From Lysinibacillus sp. FSL M8-0337 (lineage in GTDB: Bacteria > Bacillota > Bacilli > Bacillales_A > Planococcaceae): DNA of 64,000 nt. A program made the translations under genes and the position numbers. This document shows, one piece after another, positions 52,429 to 61,967 of this stretch (positions within the stretch are counted from its first letter, which is position 1; the number at the start of each line of letters is the position of its first letter). The DNA is taken from assembly GCF_038593855.1 (NCBI RefSeq), contig NZ_CP151996.1, positions 3,534,001 through 3,598,000 on the forward strand. Reading direction: 5' to 3'. The notes under the pieces were generated by a model. It was not told the DNA's origin. It did not search any database and was given only the letters and a program-made list of their open reading frames with translations.

Positions 52429-54213
52429 TTAATTTGCATAGTATGTTACCATCCCTTGAATGGTAGTGTCTACAGGTATAATTACAGGCAAGCCATGTAA
52501 AAACATAGCTCCACTACTTACTATTATTGATAATGTATAAAATTTACCAGATACTGAACAATATCCGAATCCAACTACTCCCGACCTAGTTGGTTGGAAT
52601 CCACTAGGTATTGATGTTGTTATAAAATAAGTAGTTGTAGTATTTAATTGTTGATTATTTTTTATTACAAAAGAAATAGTTGTAGTATTTCCTATTTTTT
52701 GAATAGTAAAGTCACTAGAAGCTCCGTTCGATTTAACGAATGGCGCATCTGGGGTTAGGACTAATGGACTTGCTGAAATTTTATCATTAACCTGTTTCAA
52801 TGCCTTAGCTGTAGGAGCTGTGAAATCAGAATCACTAGTTACACTATCAGTTAACCTAATAGTATCATTAATCCAACCATTGATTTGTCCTGCTCCAGAT
52901 ACAACGCTAAAATTATAAGGAGCTTGTCCTGTTGCGCTATAACCTGTTCTTCTTAAAATTGCAGCATTATTGTTATTAGATAATGTTAAAAATTTTTGAA
53001 CTACTATTTTATTGTCTAAAGATGTTAAAACTTCAACTATTCCCGGAGAGTTTGAAGGAGTATTTGCTGTAAAACTTGGTACTTCATATAATCCAGTTTT
53101 AGTTAAGTCATTCAAATTACCGCTGAAAGGTTTTACTTCATTAGTAACTAAAGATGATGCAACGCCGGTAACAGGGTCTACAGTAAACGTTGTACCATCA
53201 GGCCTAATGTGACCGAGTTTTTCATTAGTAGCTATTCCAGTTACATGTTCATTAACTTCAGTTTGTAATGTTGAGACCTGTTGATTGATTTCTGTTAAGT
53301 CCGCTGGTGGTCCAGGAGGCCCCATAGGACCTGGAGGACCTTGCTCGCCTTTTAATGACTCAATCCACTCTTCCATCGTCCCTTGAAACCCATTTTTTAC
53401 AGCTAAATCATATGCAGATTTACCTTCTGGACCTTGAATCGGACCAACGTTCTTCCAAGTTTTCGTGTTATCCTGCCATACATAAAGATTACCTTCAATC
53501 ATATATGCGTCTCCGGGAGCACCAACAGGAGGTAAATCTGTTTCACTTGGTAAACTGCCGATGATTGTGACCCCTGTACCGTCTTTACCTGGTGGTCCTT
53601 GTAATCCTGTGTTGCCTGTTGCTCCTTTTTCAGCAAACAGTGACCAATAAGCGTTCGATTGAGTAGGAAGTGTAGGCGGAGTCTTTCCTAAGTTATCCTG
53701 TAAGGCAATGAACGTTGAACCGTTAAAGACTGCAAAATTATTTTTGTAATACTGTGTAGTATCATTCCAAACGCCTTTTGAGCCCAAATTAGTAATGAGC
53801 GATTGCATTGAAGTTAGAGCTGTTTGCGCTTGTACTGTTGCCTCTAAAGCACCTTGTTTGGCTGTATTGGCTTGAGTTGTAGCAGTATTAGCATCAGCAA
53901 TCGCCTTATTAACATCTACTAATGTTTGTGAAACTGTAGTAAGCGCCTCTTGCAAGGCTGTGTTATTAGCTTCTATTGCCTCTTGGGTTGCCGTATTGTT
54001 GGCATCAATGGCTTGTTGAACAGCTACATTTGCACCGTCTACAGCTTCATTTAAGCGTTGAATCAACTCATCAACTTCCGCACCACCAGCCAACACCTTG
54101 ATTTGTTGTTGTAAATAAGAGTACCCCGAAATAATCCGTTGCCAGTTTTCGTTAATTTTCAACCGTTCTGTATTACTTATAGGGTTTTCTGTATTATGCA
54201 ATTCTAAAGTCAA
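52429..54213 (-). CDS. Phage tail fibre / receptor-binding protein with collagen-like segments
   Basis: About 594 residues from TTG at 54213 (AGAAAGGA upstream). N-terminal attachment part, then a heptad-like coiled coil of about 90 residues rich in ANT and TALQEA units, a carbohydrate-module-like section (GVWNDTTQYYKNNFAVFNG), short collagen-like Gly-Xaa-Yaa runs (TGLQGPPGKDG; GEQGPPGPMGPPGPP), then a beta-rich tip. It probably binds the host surface. The longest frame starts at 54312 but that overlaps the distal tail gene by 83 bp. Confidence 0.85.
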   Translation of the reverse strand: MTLELHNTENPISNTERLKINENWQRIISGYSYLQQQIKVLAGGAEVDELIQRLNEAVDGANVAVQQAIDANNTATQEAIEANNTALQEALTTVSQTLVDVNKAIADANTATTQANTAKQGALEATVQAQTALTSMQSLITNLGSKGVWNDTTQYYKNNFAVFNGSTFIALQDNLGKTPPTLPTQSNAYWSLFAEKGATGNTGLQGPPGKDGTGVTIIGSLPSETDLPPVGAPGDAYMIEGNLYVWQDNTKTWKNVGPIQGPEGKSAYDLAVKNGFQGTMEEWIESLKGEQGPPGPMGPPGPPADLTEINQQVSTLQTEVNEHVTGIATNEKLGHIRPDGTTFTVDPVTGVASSLVTNEVKPFSGNLNDLTKTGLYEVPSFTANTPSNSPGIVEVLTSLDNKIVVQKFLTLSNNNNAAILRRTGYSATGQAPYNFSVVSGAGQINGWINDTIRLTDSVTSDSDFTAPTAKALKQVNDKISASPLVLTPDAPFVKSNGASSDFTIQKIGNTTTISFVIKNNQQLNTTTTYFITTSIPSGFQPTRSGVVGFGYCSVSGKFYTLSIIVSSGAMFLHGLPVIIPVDTTIQGMVTYYAN

Positions 54214-54229
54214 TTCCCGCACATCCTTT

Positions 54230-55138
54230 CTATTTGTATAGGAATCTAAAATCAAATTCGATTGATTGAACAGTTCCACCGGACACCGAAAAAACATTGT
54301 TTCCTGGTGCAAGCGTTAGTAACTTTTTATTCGTATTCAAAATGGCATTCACTCCATTTTTATAAGAGTAAATGCCATTCAAAACGATTGTGTCAGATGC
54401 TGATAAAGCGCCATTAAACCTAAATATTTCGCCAGTAGATACATTTTTAATTTCTAAGTAAGTCGATGCTGATGCTCTAATGGTTATTTTCAATTCACTT
54501 TCGCGCGGATCAACTTTTACATTACCAAGGTTCTTTACTGTGAAATCATTGGTTGTAAACTTGTATTGCAAATCCTCGTCCCACGTTAACCCTTGGTTCC
54601 ACTCCCACTTATTAACGTCCCATAACTTTAGCTCTTTAAGTGTTGCTGCGCTTTCACCGTATGGAAGTAAATAAGTTTCAAGTTCAACAGTGAAAATTCC
54701 TGTGAGGCCTTTCTGTTCAATTATAGACATATCACTATTAATAACGAGGTATCGTTTCCCCTGTAGAAAAGCAACCTCACTAGGCTTAAAATCAAGCTCT
54801 TTACCCCAATCCTTACCGGGTAGCTCGAACTCATACATAGTGGATTGCTTTGTTGGTATTGCTTTATATAAATAATATGGTTCTAAATCTGTAAACAAAT
54901 CAAACGCTCTATCCTGGAGTATTTCAAAGTCCGAATGGTCTTTTGCAATAAACATTAGTTGTAGCTGTATGCTACGAGTGCCGTGTTTGATTAACTCATT
55001 CACGGCACCGGCGCGTCTTTCGACATCGGCTACATCTCGTTTAATTTCAATCGGCGAAACCACAATGTCCTTTGTAATGAATCGTTCATTAGACAAGACA
55101 ATTTCAAGCCCATTATTTTTAACTATTTTCGCGTCCAT
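54230..55138 (-). CDS. Phage distal tail protein (Dit-like)
   Basis: 302 residues. The N-terminal half (EIVLSNERFITKDIVVSPIE, ERRAGAVNELIKHGTRSIQL) and ETYLLPYGES near 170 fit the phage_tail / siphovirus distal-tail family, with a C-terminal galectin-like domain (EIKNVSTGEIFRFNG, IEFDFRFLYK). Dit forms the hub at the tail tip. Located between tape measure and fibre, the usual place. Confidence 0.85.
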   Translation of the reverse strand: MDAKIVKNNGLEIVLSNERFITKDIVVSPIEIKRDVADVERRAGAVNELIKHGTRSIQLQLMFIAKDHSDFEILQDRAFDLFTDLEPYYLYKAIPTKQSTMYEFELPGKDWGKELDFKPSEVAFLQGKRYLVINSDMSIIEQKGLTGIFTVELETYLLPYGESAATLKELKLWDVNKWEWNQGLTWDEDLQYKFTTNDFTVKNLGNVKVDPRESELKITIRASASTYLEIKNVSTGEIFRFNGALSASDTIVLNGIYSYKNGVNAILNTNKKLLTLAPGNNVFSVSGGTVQSIEFDFRFLYK

Positions 55139-55144
55139 TCATTC

Positions 55145-58100
55145 TCACCCTCTCATAGAACGTTTTAAATCTACTTTTCTTGCATTGCTTTCATCGACGT
55201 AGTTAGATAACAAGCGACCATCAAGCTCAAGAGATAGGTTTTTATCTGCAATGATTCGAAGGAGCTGTATTACATTATCCAGCATTGATGAATCTAGAAC
55301 AGATTCGCTTGTAATACTTGTGTTCTGTGCACTACTGATTGCACTTTTCATCGATAGTCCGTCAGTTATCACGCTTAGATCAGCTCTTGCTGCTTCTGCT
55401 AATTGGGATGCTGCAAGCTTAATCTCTGCTTTTGTAGCAGCTAAACTTGAACTTATATCAGGAACAGCATTAGCTGCCATAATAGATGCAGCTTTCGTTA
55501 CAACTTTTGCGCTACCTTTAATCCCTTTTGCAAGACCTGGTGGAATCCATTTACCGACAGCCATCATGATACGAGAAGGCGATTTAATACCTAAAGCTTT
55601 TCGTGTTGTTTTTTCAATCTCTGATGCCATTGCTTTTACTTCGGCCATCATATCAGGGATTTGAGATTTCATACCGTTACGCAAGCCTTGAATAACATTT
55701 CCACCGATTTGCTTCATAGATGCAGTCATCGCATTAAATTCACCAGTAGTGCCTGTTTTGATTGATTTAATTTGATTCAACCATTCATTTTTATAAGTTT
55801 CAAGCTGCTTCTTCGTATCATTTTTAAGCGTTTCAATCTGTTTGTTTGTATCTTCTCTCAAGCCGACTAATTCTGATTCAGCTTGACTTCTAGCAAGAGC
55901 TGTTTTCGTTTTCCATAAGTCGTTATAATAAGACAATTCCGTAGCTGTCATACTATTTAAAGCTTCGATTTCAGCGTAAGCGTTCGGTCCCATTGCCTGT
56001 AACTCTGCAAGTAACCCCTTATCTATACCTTTGCCTGCAAGCGCTTGAATGTCTCTAGCCCAGTTACCCATAACAGCCACTTGATCTTGTAAATTCTTAG
56101 TGAGCTGTTGACTTGTAACCTGTGCCTTTTCACCAATCTCATCAAATAAATTCTTGAATGAGTAGATACTATTAGCTCGATTATTAACAGCATCTTCATA
56201 CGCTTTTTCGAGCTCTTTGATACCGTCTACTTCTTTTTGTTTTGCCTCGTTAAATTTAGTAATGTACTCATCATTAAGGGACGTAAGTTTTTCATGGATG
56301 GCTTGTTTCGTTTCAGCAATTTTATCTTCATAGTAAACTCGCTCTTCACTGCCGACTTTATATTGTTTCAAGTATTTTTGATAAGCAGCAAGTTCTTGCG
56401 TAAGAGACATTTGATTGTATTTCTTCTTACGATCAATGTAATCTTTCTCTTTATCAAATTTCTCTTTAGTCAGTTCAGACATTGCTTTATTGTAATTAAT
56501 TTGAGCTTCAATACGCTCGTCTGTACCTTCTTTAAATGCTGTAGCTGCATACTGCCAATACTCGGCCAGTTGCTTAGTCGACCATTTCTCTAATCCTACT
56601 TGCTTGTCCGCGAAATCTTTTAGGGCATCAAACGTCTCTTTTTGTGACTTAGATTTCACCTTTGAAATAGCTTGTGCCTCTGCTTTAGCAAGTTTTTCTC
56701 TACTCGCTTTTGCGTCCTCTTGAATCTTCGTAATTTGACGCTCTTGTGCAGCAGTAAGCTTCTTCCCTTTATCAGCGGCTTTCGCTTTGATTTCTTTAAT
56801 TTGAGCATCAGCCTTTTTAGTTGCTTCAGCTCGTTTTGCTTCGTAATCCTTTTGAATAGCAAGAACTTCTTTATTGGATTCTTTCAGTGAAGTACTAACT
56901 ACTTTTTGCGTTTGTTGTACCATGTCTTTTGTGATGGATAGAGACTTACTGAAATCTGGAATGGCTTTATTAGTCATTTTGTTGACTGCATTTTTCACTA
57001 CGCTAGTTGTGCTCTCAATCCCTTTAGCAACACCAATCGGAATCCATTTAGCAATCGCAATCATGACTCTCGATGGAGAGTGAATGCCTAATGCTTCTTT
57101 TACCCATTTAGGTATTTTATCTGTTAACGAGCTTAAAGCAGTAGCAACGGCACCGAATGAATCTGTAATTCCTTTGATTAAACCATTTATAATGTCTTTA
57201 CCGATCTTTAATAGGTTGATACCTTCCAAGAATGTTTTAGCAGCATTCCATCCTGTTTCAATGGCTGATTTAACGCCATTCATTACTGTTTCGACAGTAG
57301 TTTTAATACTGTTCCAAACTGTCGTAATGGTTGTTTTTATACCGTTAACTACTGTAGTTACAACGGATTTAATCGCATTCCATATAGAAGTAACGACACT
57401 TTTAATGCCATTTAAAACTGTTGAGATTACACTTTTTATGGCATTCCATATAGTGGTTACAGCGATTCTGATATTGTTTAGCGCTGCACTAATGACGCTT
57501 TTAATACCATTCCAAATTGTTGTGACAACGGACTTTATAGCATTCAAGACAGTGGTTATCACTGATTTAATACCATTCCAAATTGTTGTGGTTGTGGTCT
57601 TAATACCATTTAACACAGTTGAAATGGTTGTTTTTATTCCATTAAAAATCGTTGTTACAACTGTTTTAATTGCATTAAGTGTATTTGTAAAAATGCCCTT
57701 AATTACATTCCAAACAGTTTGTACAATCGTTTTAGCTGTACTTCCAAATGCTTTTAGTGGACCAAGTAACTTACCTACAAAGTAAAGATTGATTACGCCC
57801 CAAACAGCCTGTAATGCCCCACCTAAAATTTGTTTAATGCCATCCCAAACGCCTTGCCAGTCACCTCTAAATAGTGAGGTGAACGTTTTAATGATTCCTA
57901 AAATGACATCGATGGCACCTTGGATAACATTTTTAATCGCTCCCCAAGTCGATACAATTAAAGCTTTAACAACAGGCCATATAAACTGCATGATTGCCCC
58001 GATTGCAGACATCACAGTTGTTACAATCTTTCCTATTACATTCCATATAGTCGATGCAGTCGCCATAATATTTTCTTGATTTTCAGCCCAGAAAGTCGTG

Positions 58101-59812
58101 ATTTGTGTCCAAACTGACATGATTAAATCTTTAACTGCTGTTACTGCAATGGAAATTCCAGTTTTAATCGCTTCCCATACTGTTTGAACCTGACTACGAA
58201 ATTTTTCATTTGTGCGGTACAACCCTACAAATACTGCGATTAAAGCTACTATTGCTGCAATAATCAACCCTGCTGTGCTTGTTATAGCGCCGAATGCCCT
58301 GACTATCACTTTTATTGCTGGTTTCAATTTAGCAAGTGTTCCACTAAAGTTAGTAAATAAAGATTTGATAAATTTAAAAGCCTTACCGAGCCCACTAGTC
58401 ATAGAGGTGCCTAAACCTTTAAATAAGGTTCCAAATGCAATGATGTTAGGAACAACAGCTAATAAAATACCGCCAAACGAAATAAGCCCTGCTATGATGA
58501 TTCCTATTGATCGATTATTTTCCATCAAACTATTAGCAAAATCAAAAAATTTATTTGCAATATTAATAATGGCCGCACCAAGAGGAGCCATTCCGATGCC
58601 TAAGTTCACAAGGAAAGTAATTAAGTTTCCGATGAGCTTCATGACACTAGGAGCTGTTTGTTGTACATAAGCTATAAACTGTTGGAATCCTTGATTCTGG
58701 CTTAAAGTTGCTGACCACTCTTTAAATCGAGCCATCATCGACACAAGACCATCCATCATCCCCGAAGATGATCCAGCAAAAGCGCTAAAGAAATACACAA
58801 CTCCAGCTATCGCATCTCGGAAGATAGCACGAATCTTTGGCATGTTTGTATTCACGTAGTCCATGAACGCTTGGAGTTTTGCACTACTGCTTAATCCATT
58901 TGACCACTCGGCAAACCGTGCTGTCATTGCCTCGAATCCTTTAGCTGTACTTGCACTTAAAGGAGCAAATGCAGTAAGCATGGATAACAAGCCTTTAAAG
59001 ACATTACCAAATGAACGGCCAAACGTCTCCAACATGGGGGCTCCACTAGTATTTAGATAGTCTAAAAACTTCTGTATAGGTGGTGACTCAATAGCTGTAT
59101 TTAGCTGGGCCATCAAGTTAGCTACTGCTTGTGCACTTGAAATGAATAACGGTCTTAATTTTTTTAATATGGTATCTGTTGCTTGCATTGCACTTGTAAA
59201 TGCTTTTAAGACTGGCGTTTCAGTCTCTTTAACAAGAGAACGATAGGTTTTCTTTACACTTTCAAACGTGTTCCACGCTTTCTTTTGTAATGCTGTGAAT
59301 GGTGGACCCGTCTCGTTAAATAAATCTTTGATTGTTGGGATTGCTACTGCACCGAACCCAACTGCTGCGGCACCTGCTGCAGCAAAGGCACCAGCTAATG
59401 CAAATGTAGAGCCAGCGACAGTACCAATCATTGGACCTAAATTTGCAATAGCCACCGCGACATTCGCTAACAACGGTGAGATTGCTGGAAAGACTGCCAT
59501 AAGTGTGCCCATTAAGGTGTGTTGCATTAACTCACCAAAAGCGCGAATATTCGTTGCAATCCGGTTTATTTTATTCTGAAACTCTTCTATTCGAGCTTCT
59601 ATCTTTACAACTACTCGTTCACGAATTAAAGATGCAATGCGAGCTCGAATTTCGGCCATACGACGATTAAATTGACTAATATCTGCGCCAATATCAACAC
59701 GTACATCGTTTGCAGTAGTGCGAATAGTATTTTGTACTTGGCGCATACGTGCCATAAACTCTGTAATACGAGCGCCAATTCGAGCTGAAAAGTTAGCGTT
59801 CATCTGCATCAT
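55145..59812 (-). CDS. Phage tape measure protein
   Basis: About 1555 residues; sets tail length. Four regions: an N-terminal coil, a hydrophobic Gly/Ala-rich part (about 100-170, 430-560), a long run of 11-residue repeats (about 700-890, typical TTIWNGIKSVI / TTVLNAIKSVV), and a charged coiled-coil (about 960-1350). Two copies of LGI-H/K-SPSR-x-M-x-A-x-KWIP flank the coil (about 920 and 1425). ATG at 59812 overlaps the preceding stop (ATGA). The longest frame to 59839 adds nine residues. Confidence 0.92.
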   Translation of the reverse strand: MMQMNANFSARIGARITEFMARMRQVQNTIRTTANDVRVDIGADISQFNRRMAEIRARIASLIRERVVVKIEARIEEFQNKINRIATNIRAFGELMQHTLMGTLMAVFPAISPLLANVAVAIANLGPMIGTVAGSTFALAGAFAAAGAAAVGFGAVAIPTIKDLFNETGPPFTALQKKAWNTFESVKKTYRSLVKETETPVLKAFTSAMQATDTILKKLRPLFISSAQAVANLMAQLNTAIESPPIQKFLDYLNTSGAPMLETFGRSFGNVFKGLLSMLTAFAPLSASTAKGFEAMTARFAEWSNGLSSSAKLQAFMDYVNTNMPKIRAIFRDAIAGVVYFFSAFAGSSSGMMDGLVSMMARFKEWSATLSQNQGFQQFIAYVQQTAPSVMKLIGNLITFLVNLGIGMAPLGAAIINIANKFFDFANSLMENNRSIGIIIAGLISFGGILLAVVPNIIAFGTLFKGLGTSMTSGLGKAFKFIKSLFTNFSGTLAKLKPAIKVIVRAFGAITSTAGLIIAAIVALIAVFVGLYRTNEKFRSQVQTVWEAIKTGISIAVTAVKDLIMSVWTQITTFWAENQENIMATASTIWNVIGKIVTTVMSAIGAIMQFIWPVVKALIVSTWGAIKNVIQGAIDVILGIIKTFTSLFRGDWQGVWDGIKQILGGALQAVWGVINLYFVGKLLGPLKAFGSTAKTIVQTVWNVIKGIFTNTLNAIKTVVTTIFNGIKTTISTVLNGIKTTTTTIWNGIKSVITTVLNAIKSVVTTIWNGIKSVISAALNNIRIAVTTIWNAIKSVISTVLNGIKSVVTSIWNAIKSVVTTVVNGIKTTITTVWNSIKTTVETVMNGVKSAIETGWNAAKTFLEGINLLKIGKDIINGLIKGITDSFGAVATALSSLTDKIPKWVKEALGIHSPSRVMIAIAKWIPIGVAKGIESTTSVVKNAVNKMTNKAIPDFSKSLSITKDMVQQTQKVVSTSLKESNKEVLAIQKDYEAKRAEATKKADAQIKEIKAKAADKGKKLTAAQERQITKIQEDAKASREKLAKAEAQAISKVKSKSQKETFDALKDFADKQVGLEKWSTKQLAEYWQYAATAFKEGTDERIEAQINYNKAMSELTKEKFDKEKDYIDRKKKYNQMSLTQELAAYQKYLKQYKVGSEERVYYEDKIAETKQAIHEKLTSLNDEYITKFNEAKQKEVDGIKELEKAYEDAVNNRANSIYSFKNLFDEIGEKAQVTSQQLTKNLQDQVAVMGNWARDIQALAGKGIDKGLLAELQAMGPNAYAEIEALNSMTATELSYYNDLWKTKTALARSQAESELVGLREDTNKQIETLKNDTKKQLETYKNEWLNQIKSIKTGTTGEFNAMTASMKQIGGNVIQGLRNGMKSQIPDMMAEVKAMASEIEKTTRKALGIKSPSRIMMAVGKWIPPGLAKGIKGSAKVVTKAASIMAANAVPDISSSLAATKAEIKLAASQLAEAARADLSVITDGLSMKSAISSAQNTSITSESVLDSSMLDNVIQLLRIIADKNLSLELDGRLLSNYVDESNARKVDLKRSMRG

Positions 59813-60300
59813 CCCTTCATGTTTAATTTTTCTGCCCAAGCCTTCATATCAGCCTGTGCTTTCTTGTAAAGTGTCGTGTTCATTTTCTTAGATTCCTTCC
59901 AGTCTTTATCACCTTCTAGGATTCTCTTTCTAGCTTTATCAGCATCGAATAAATCAGTTAGCTTCAAACGTTTCTCATTATCAGCTTTGCGGATATACAT
60001 CGCTTGAATTGCTAGATTTTCATAGTCACTCACCATTTTCATTTGTGCACCTTTTAAAAAGGCTTTGTACTCGTTTGGTGTCCATGACATAATTAAATCC
60101 ACATCATGAACACCTAAGTACTCAGCAGCGTTTGCTAAGACATCTAGCCATTCTAGTCCGTCAACTCTGTTTCCTCGTCCGTCATTTCCTCGCCCAATAA
60201 CTCTGCTCTCGCATCCAGCATTACCTGTACGCCCTTCGCGTTCTCTTCCTTTTCTTCCTCGGTTTTGCCCATTGTTTTGAATAACTCGAAGTTCTTCCAA
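59809..60300 (-). CDS. Tail assembly chaperone extension (gpT-like), probably made by frameshift
   Basis: The meaningful part starts at about GLEWLDVLANAAEYLG (60160) and runs to 59809: MSWTPNEYKAFLKGAQMKMV, then helical, 110-120 residues. It overlaps the upstream chaperone in the -1 frame, and the overlap part (RGRKGREREGR...) looks like the out-of-frame shadow. No start codon with a ribosome site exists, which fits the gpG/gpGT arrangement where a share of ribosomes shift frame. Coordinates give the open frame, not a proven product. Confidence 0.75.
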   Translation of the reverse strand: MEELRVIQNNGQNRGRKGREREGRTGNAGCESRVIGRGNDGRGNRVDGLEWLDVLANAAEYLGVHDVDLIMSWTPNEYKAFLKGAQMKMVSDYENLAIQAMYIRKADNEKRLKLTDLFDADKARKRILEGDKDWKESKKMNTTLYKKAQADMKAWAEKLNMKG

Positions 60301-60638
60301 AACATCTTCACATCTTTTTTGAAAAAACCCGAGTCATTAATCTCACGAAATGCTTCTTTGAATAAATCCGTTGTGTCTCCATCCACTTCAATTCGTGCCT
60401 CTAATGCTGCCTCAATTTGAGCGATAGATGGACGTTGCTTTAAATGAGCTAATCCACAATCCCAAAACGCTTTTAAAGCATCCAAATCATATTGCAATAA
60501 ACTTGTATAGATGGCACTGAACCCACCTACATCGTTTCCATCTTTATCCGATTGATTGTAGTTTTTATCTGCTAGGTTTTTAAATGCGAAACCAAATTTT
60601 GCTTCGTGTTGTTTTTCACCAATTTTTAATGTAGCCAT
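60153..60638 (-). CDS. Tail assembly chaperone (gpG-like)
   Basis: 161 residues from ATG at 60638 (GGGAGGG seven bases upstream). MATLKIGEKQHEAKFGFAFK at the start and FWDCGLAHLKQRPSIAQIEA fit tail assembly chaperones of Gram-positive siphoviruses (TAC). The C-terminus is acidic (EEMTDEETELTD). Located between tail tube protein and tape measure, as expected; it keeps the tape measure soluble during tail assembly. Confidence 0.85.
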   Translation of the reverse strand: MATLKIGEKQHEAKFGFAFKNLADKNYNQSDKDGNDVGGFSAIYTSLLQYDLDALKAFWDCGLAHLKQRPSIAQIEAALEARIEVDGDTTDLFKEAFREINDSGFFKKDVKMFWKNFELFKTMGKTEEEKEENAKGVQVMLDARAELLGEEMTDEETELTD

Positions 60639-60698
60639 GTTATATAGCCCTCCCGTTAAATTAATCAAAAGAAAAGAGCGCATTTAGCGCCCTTAAAA

Positions 60699-61478
60699 TT
60701 ATGCTGTTACTGTTACTGCAACCGTTGCTGTTTTAGCTCCACTTACCGTTGTGACTGTCACCGTTGATGTACCCGCTGTTAATCCTGTTACAAGACCTGT
60801 AGGCGATACTTTCGCAACCGAAGTGTCACTAGATGTAAACGTCACATTTTGGTTTGATGCATTATCTGGAGCAACTACCACGCTTAATTGTTTGGTAGCA
60901 TTAACTGCAATCGAAGTTGTTGCAGGTGTCACTGTCACACTTGTTACTGCAACAGCGTCGTCTTGCCCTTTACCAAATTCACCTGTTTTCTCTCCTGGTG
61001 CTTCGAAGCCATATGTTGCAAACTCAATCACCGAGTTAGGTAGTTTAGGCAATTGACCTGTTTTCGACTCTCCAATAACCTGTAAAGTACCTGATACCTC
61101 TTGGAAGTTATCACCTGGATTTGATTTCTCAACAGATTCAACTAGCGTGTAAGCAAAGATTGAATCATGCACATCCTCACCAGCATCATTTTTGACCGTA
61201 TTTAAATCAACTTCCCAAACTTTTAATTGCACTTTATTACGGATTGCATCCAAGATCGCTTTTTGACCAGGATCAGTTTTGTCACCAAACATCGTTACCT
61301 CAAATGATTCACTAGATTGGCCATAAGCTACAATACGACCAAATTTCGTTTGTTCATCTACTAATTCGTTTTCCATCGAGTGGCTATTTTCTGTTAGATG
61401 CCCAATAAGGTAGCCATCTTCACCTAATGCATTTGTAGCAAGTTGTACAAGTAAAACTGTATCTTTACCGTTTTGCAT
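60699..61478 (-). CDS. Phage major tail (tube) protein with C-terminal Ig-like BIG2 domain
   Basis: 259 residues. The tube domain (about 1-175) resembles the phi13/TIGR02126 group: VQLATNALGEDGYLIGHLTE, FGDKTDPGQKAI, LKVWEVDLNTV. After a linker (FGKGQDDAVAV) comes a BIG2 domain (about 180-258): VTVTPATTSIAVNATKQL, then PDNASNQNVTFTSSDTSVA. Such added Ig-like domains decorate tail surfaces and may bind carbohydrate. GGAGG before ATG. Confidence 0.88.
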   Translation of the reverse strand: MQNGKDTVLLVQLATNALGEDGYLIGHLTENSHSMENELVDEQTKFGRIVAYGQSSESFEVTMFGDKTDPGQKAILDAIRNKVQLKVWEVDLNTVKNDAGEDVHDSIFAYTLVESVEKSNPGDNFQEVSGTLQVIGESKTGQLPKLPNSVIEFATYGFEAPGEKTGEFGKGQDDAVAVTSVTVTPATTSIAVNATKQLSVVVAPDNASNQNVTFTSSDTSVAKVSPTGLVTGLTAGTSTVTVTTVSGAKTATVAVTVTA

Positions 61479-61523
61479 TTGTATTTTCCCTCCTAAAATA
61501 AAAACAGCCCCGTATTAGGACTG

Positions 61524-61967
61524 TTAAATGTTCTGTATTTTATATTGCAGGACTGAGATGCCATGCTTTACACCCGGGCTATTGTCATCAATAACACGAG
61601 ATTCACGTCTTGTGACACTTAATACCCTCGCATTTTGAATCATGTAATTTCGCGCCATGAGAGCCTGCTGACAAGCTGATAACATTTCATATGTTTTACG
61701 TTTGCCACTATAGTCATCGTTATCCATCCACCAAGCATGAATCGTAAACGTAATCGTCTCGATATTGCTTGTCTTAGTATCAAACGGGCTTGAGTAGGGT
61801 TCTGAAATTGTTACATAAGGATAAGGCGTATTTTCGTCTACTGCATCATATACACCTGAATCTTCATCACTTTTCTTAGTAATTGTTGTAAGTGCTTCAC
61901 AAGCAGTTAACTTTTGAAAAATGACTTTTTGTAAATCAAAGAAAGGCAAGGCGTAGTAATTACTCAT
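61524..61967 (-). CDS. Phage tail completion / terminator protein (DUF3168-like)
   Basis: 147 residues from the ATG that overlaps the upstream stop (TTATGAG). LPFFDLQKVIFQKLTACEAL, YPYVTISEPYSSPFDTKT and TFTIHAWW are typical of gp17-type tail terminators. The extra 43 residues of the longest frame are the shadow of the upstream gene. Confidence 0.85.
   Translation of the reverse strand: MSNYYALPFFDLQKVIFQKLTACEALTTITKKSDEDSGVYDAVDENTPYPYVTISEPYSSPFDTKTSNIETITFTIHAWWMDNDDYSGKRKTYEMLSACQQALMARNYMIQNARVLSVTRRESRVIDDNSPGVKHGISVLQYKIQNI

Noticed and set aside
53270-53345. Bacterial collagen-like surface protein
   Set aside because: The Gly-Xaa-Yaa runs are short and lie inside a phage tail fibre in a clear tail gene cluster.
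57084-57785. 233-residue plus-strand frame opposite the tape measure
   Set aside because: It is the antisense shadow of the repeat-rich tape measure gene, with no ribosome site.
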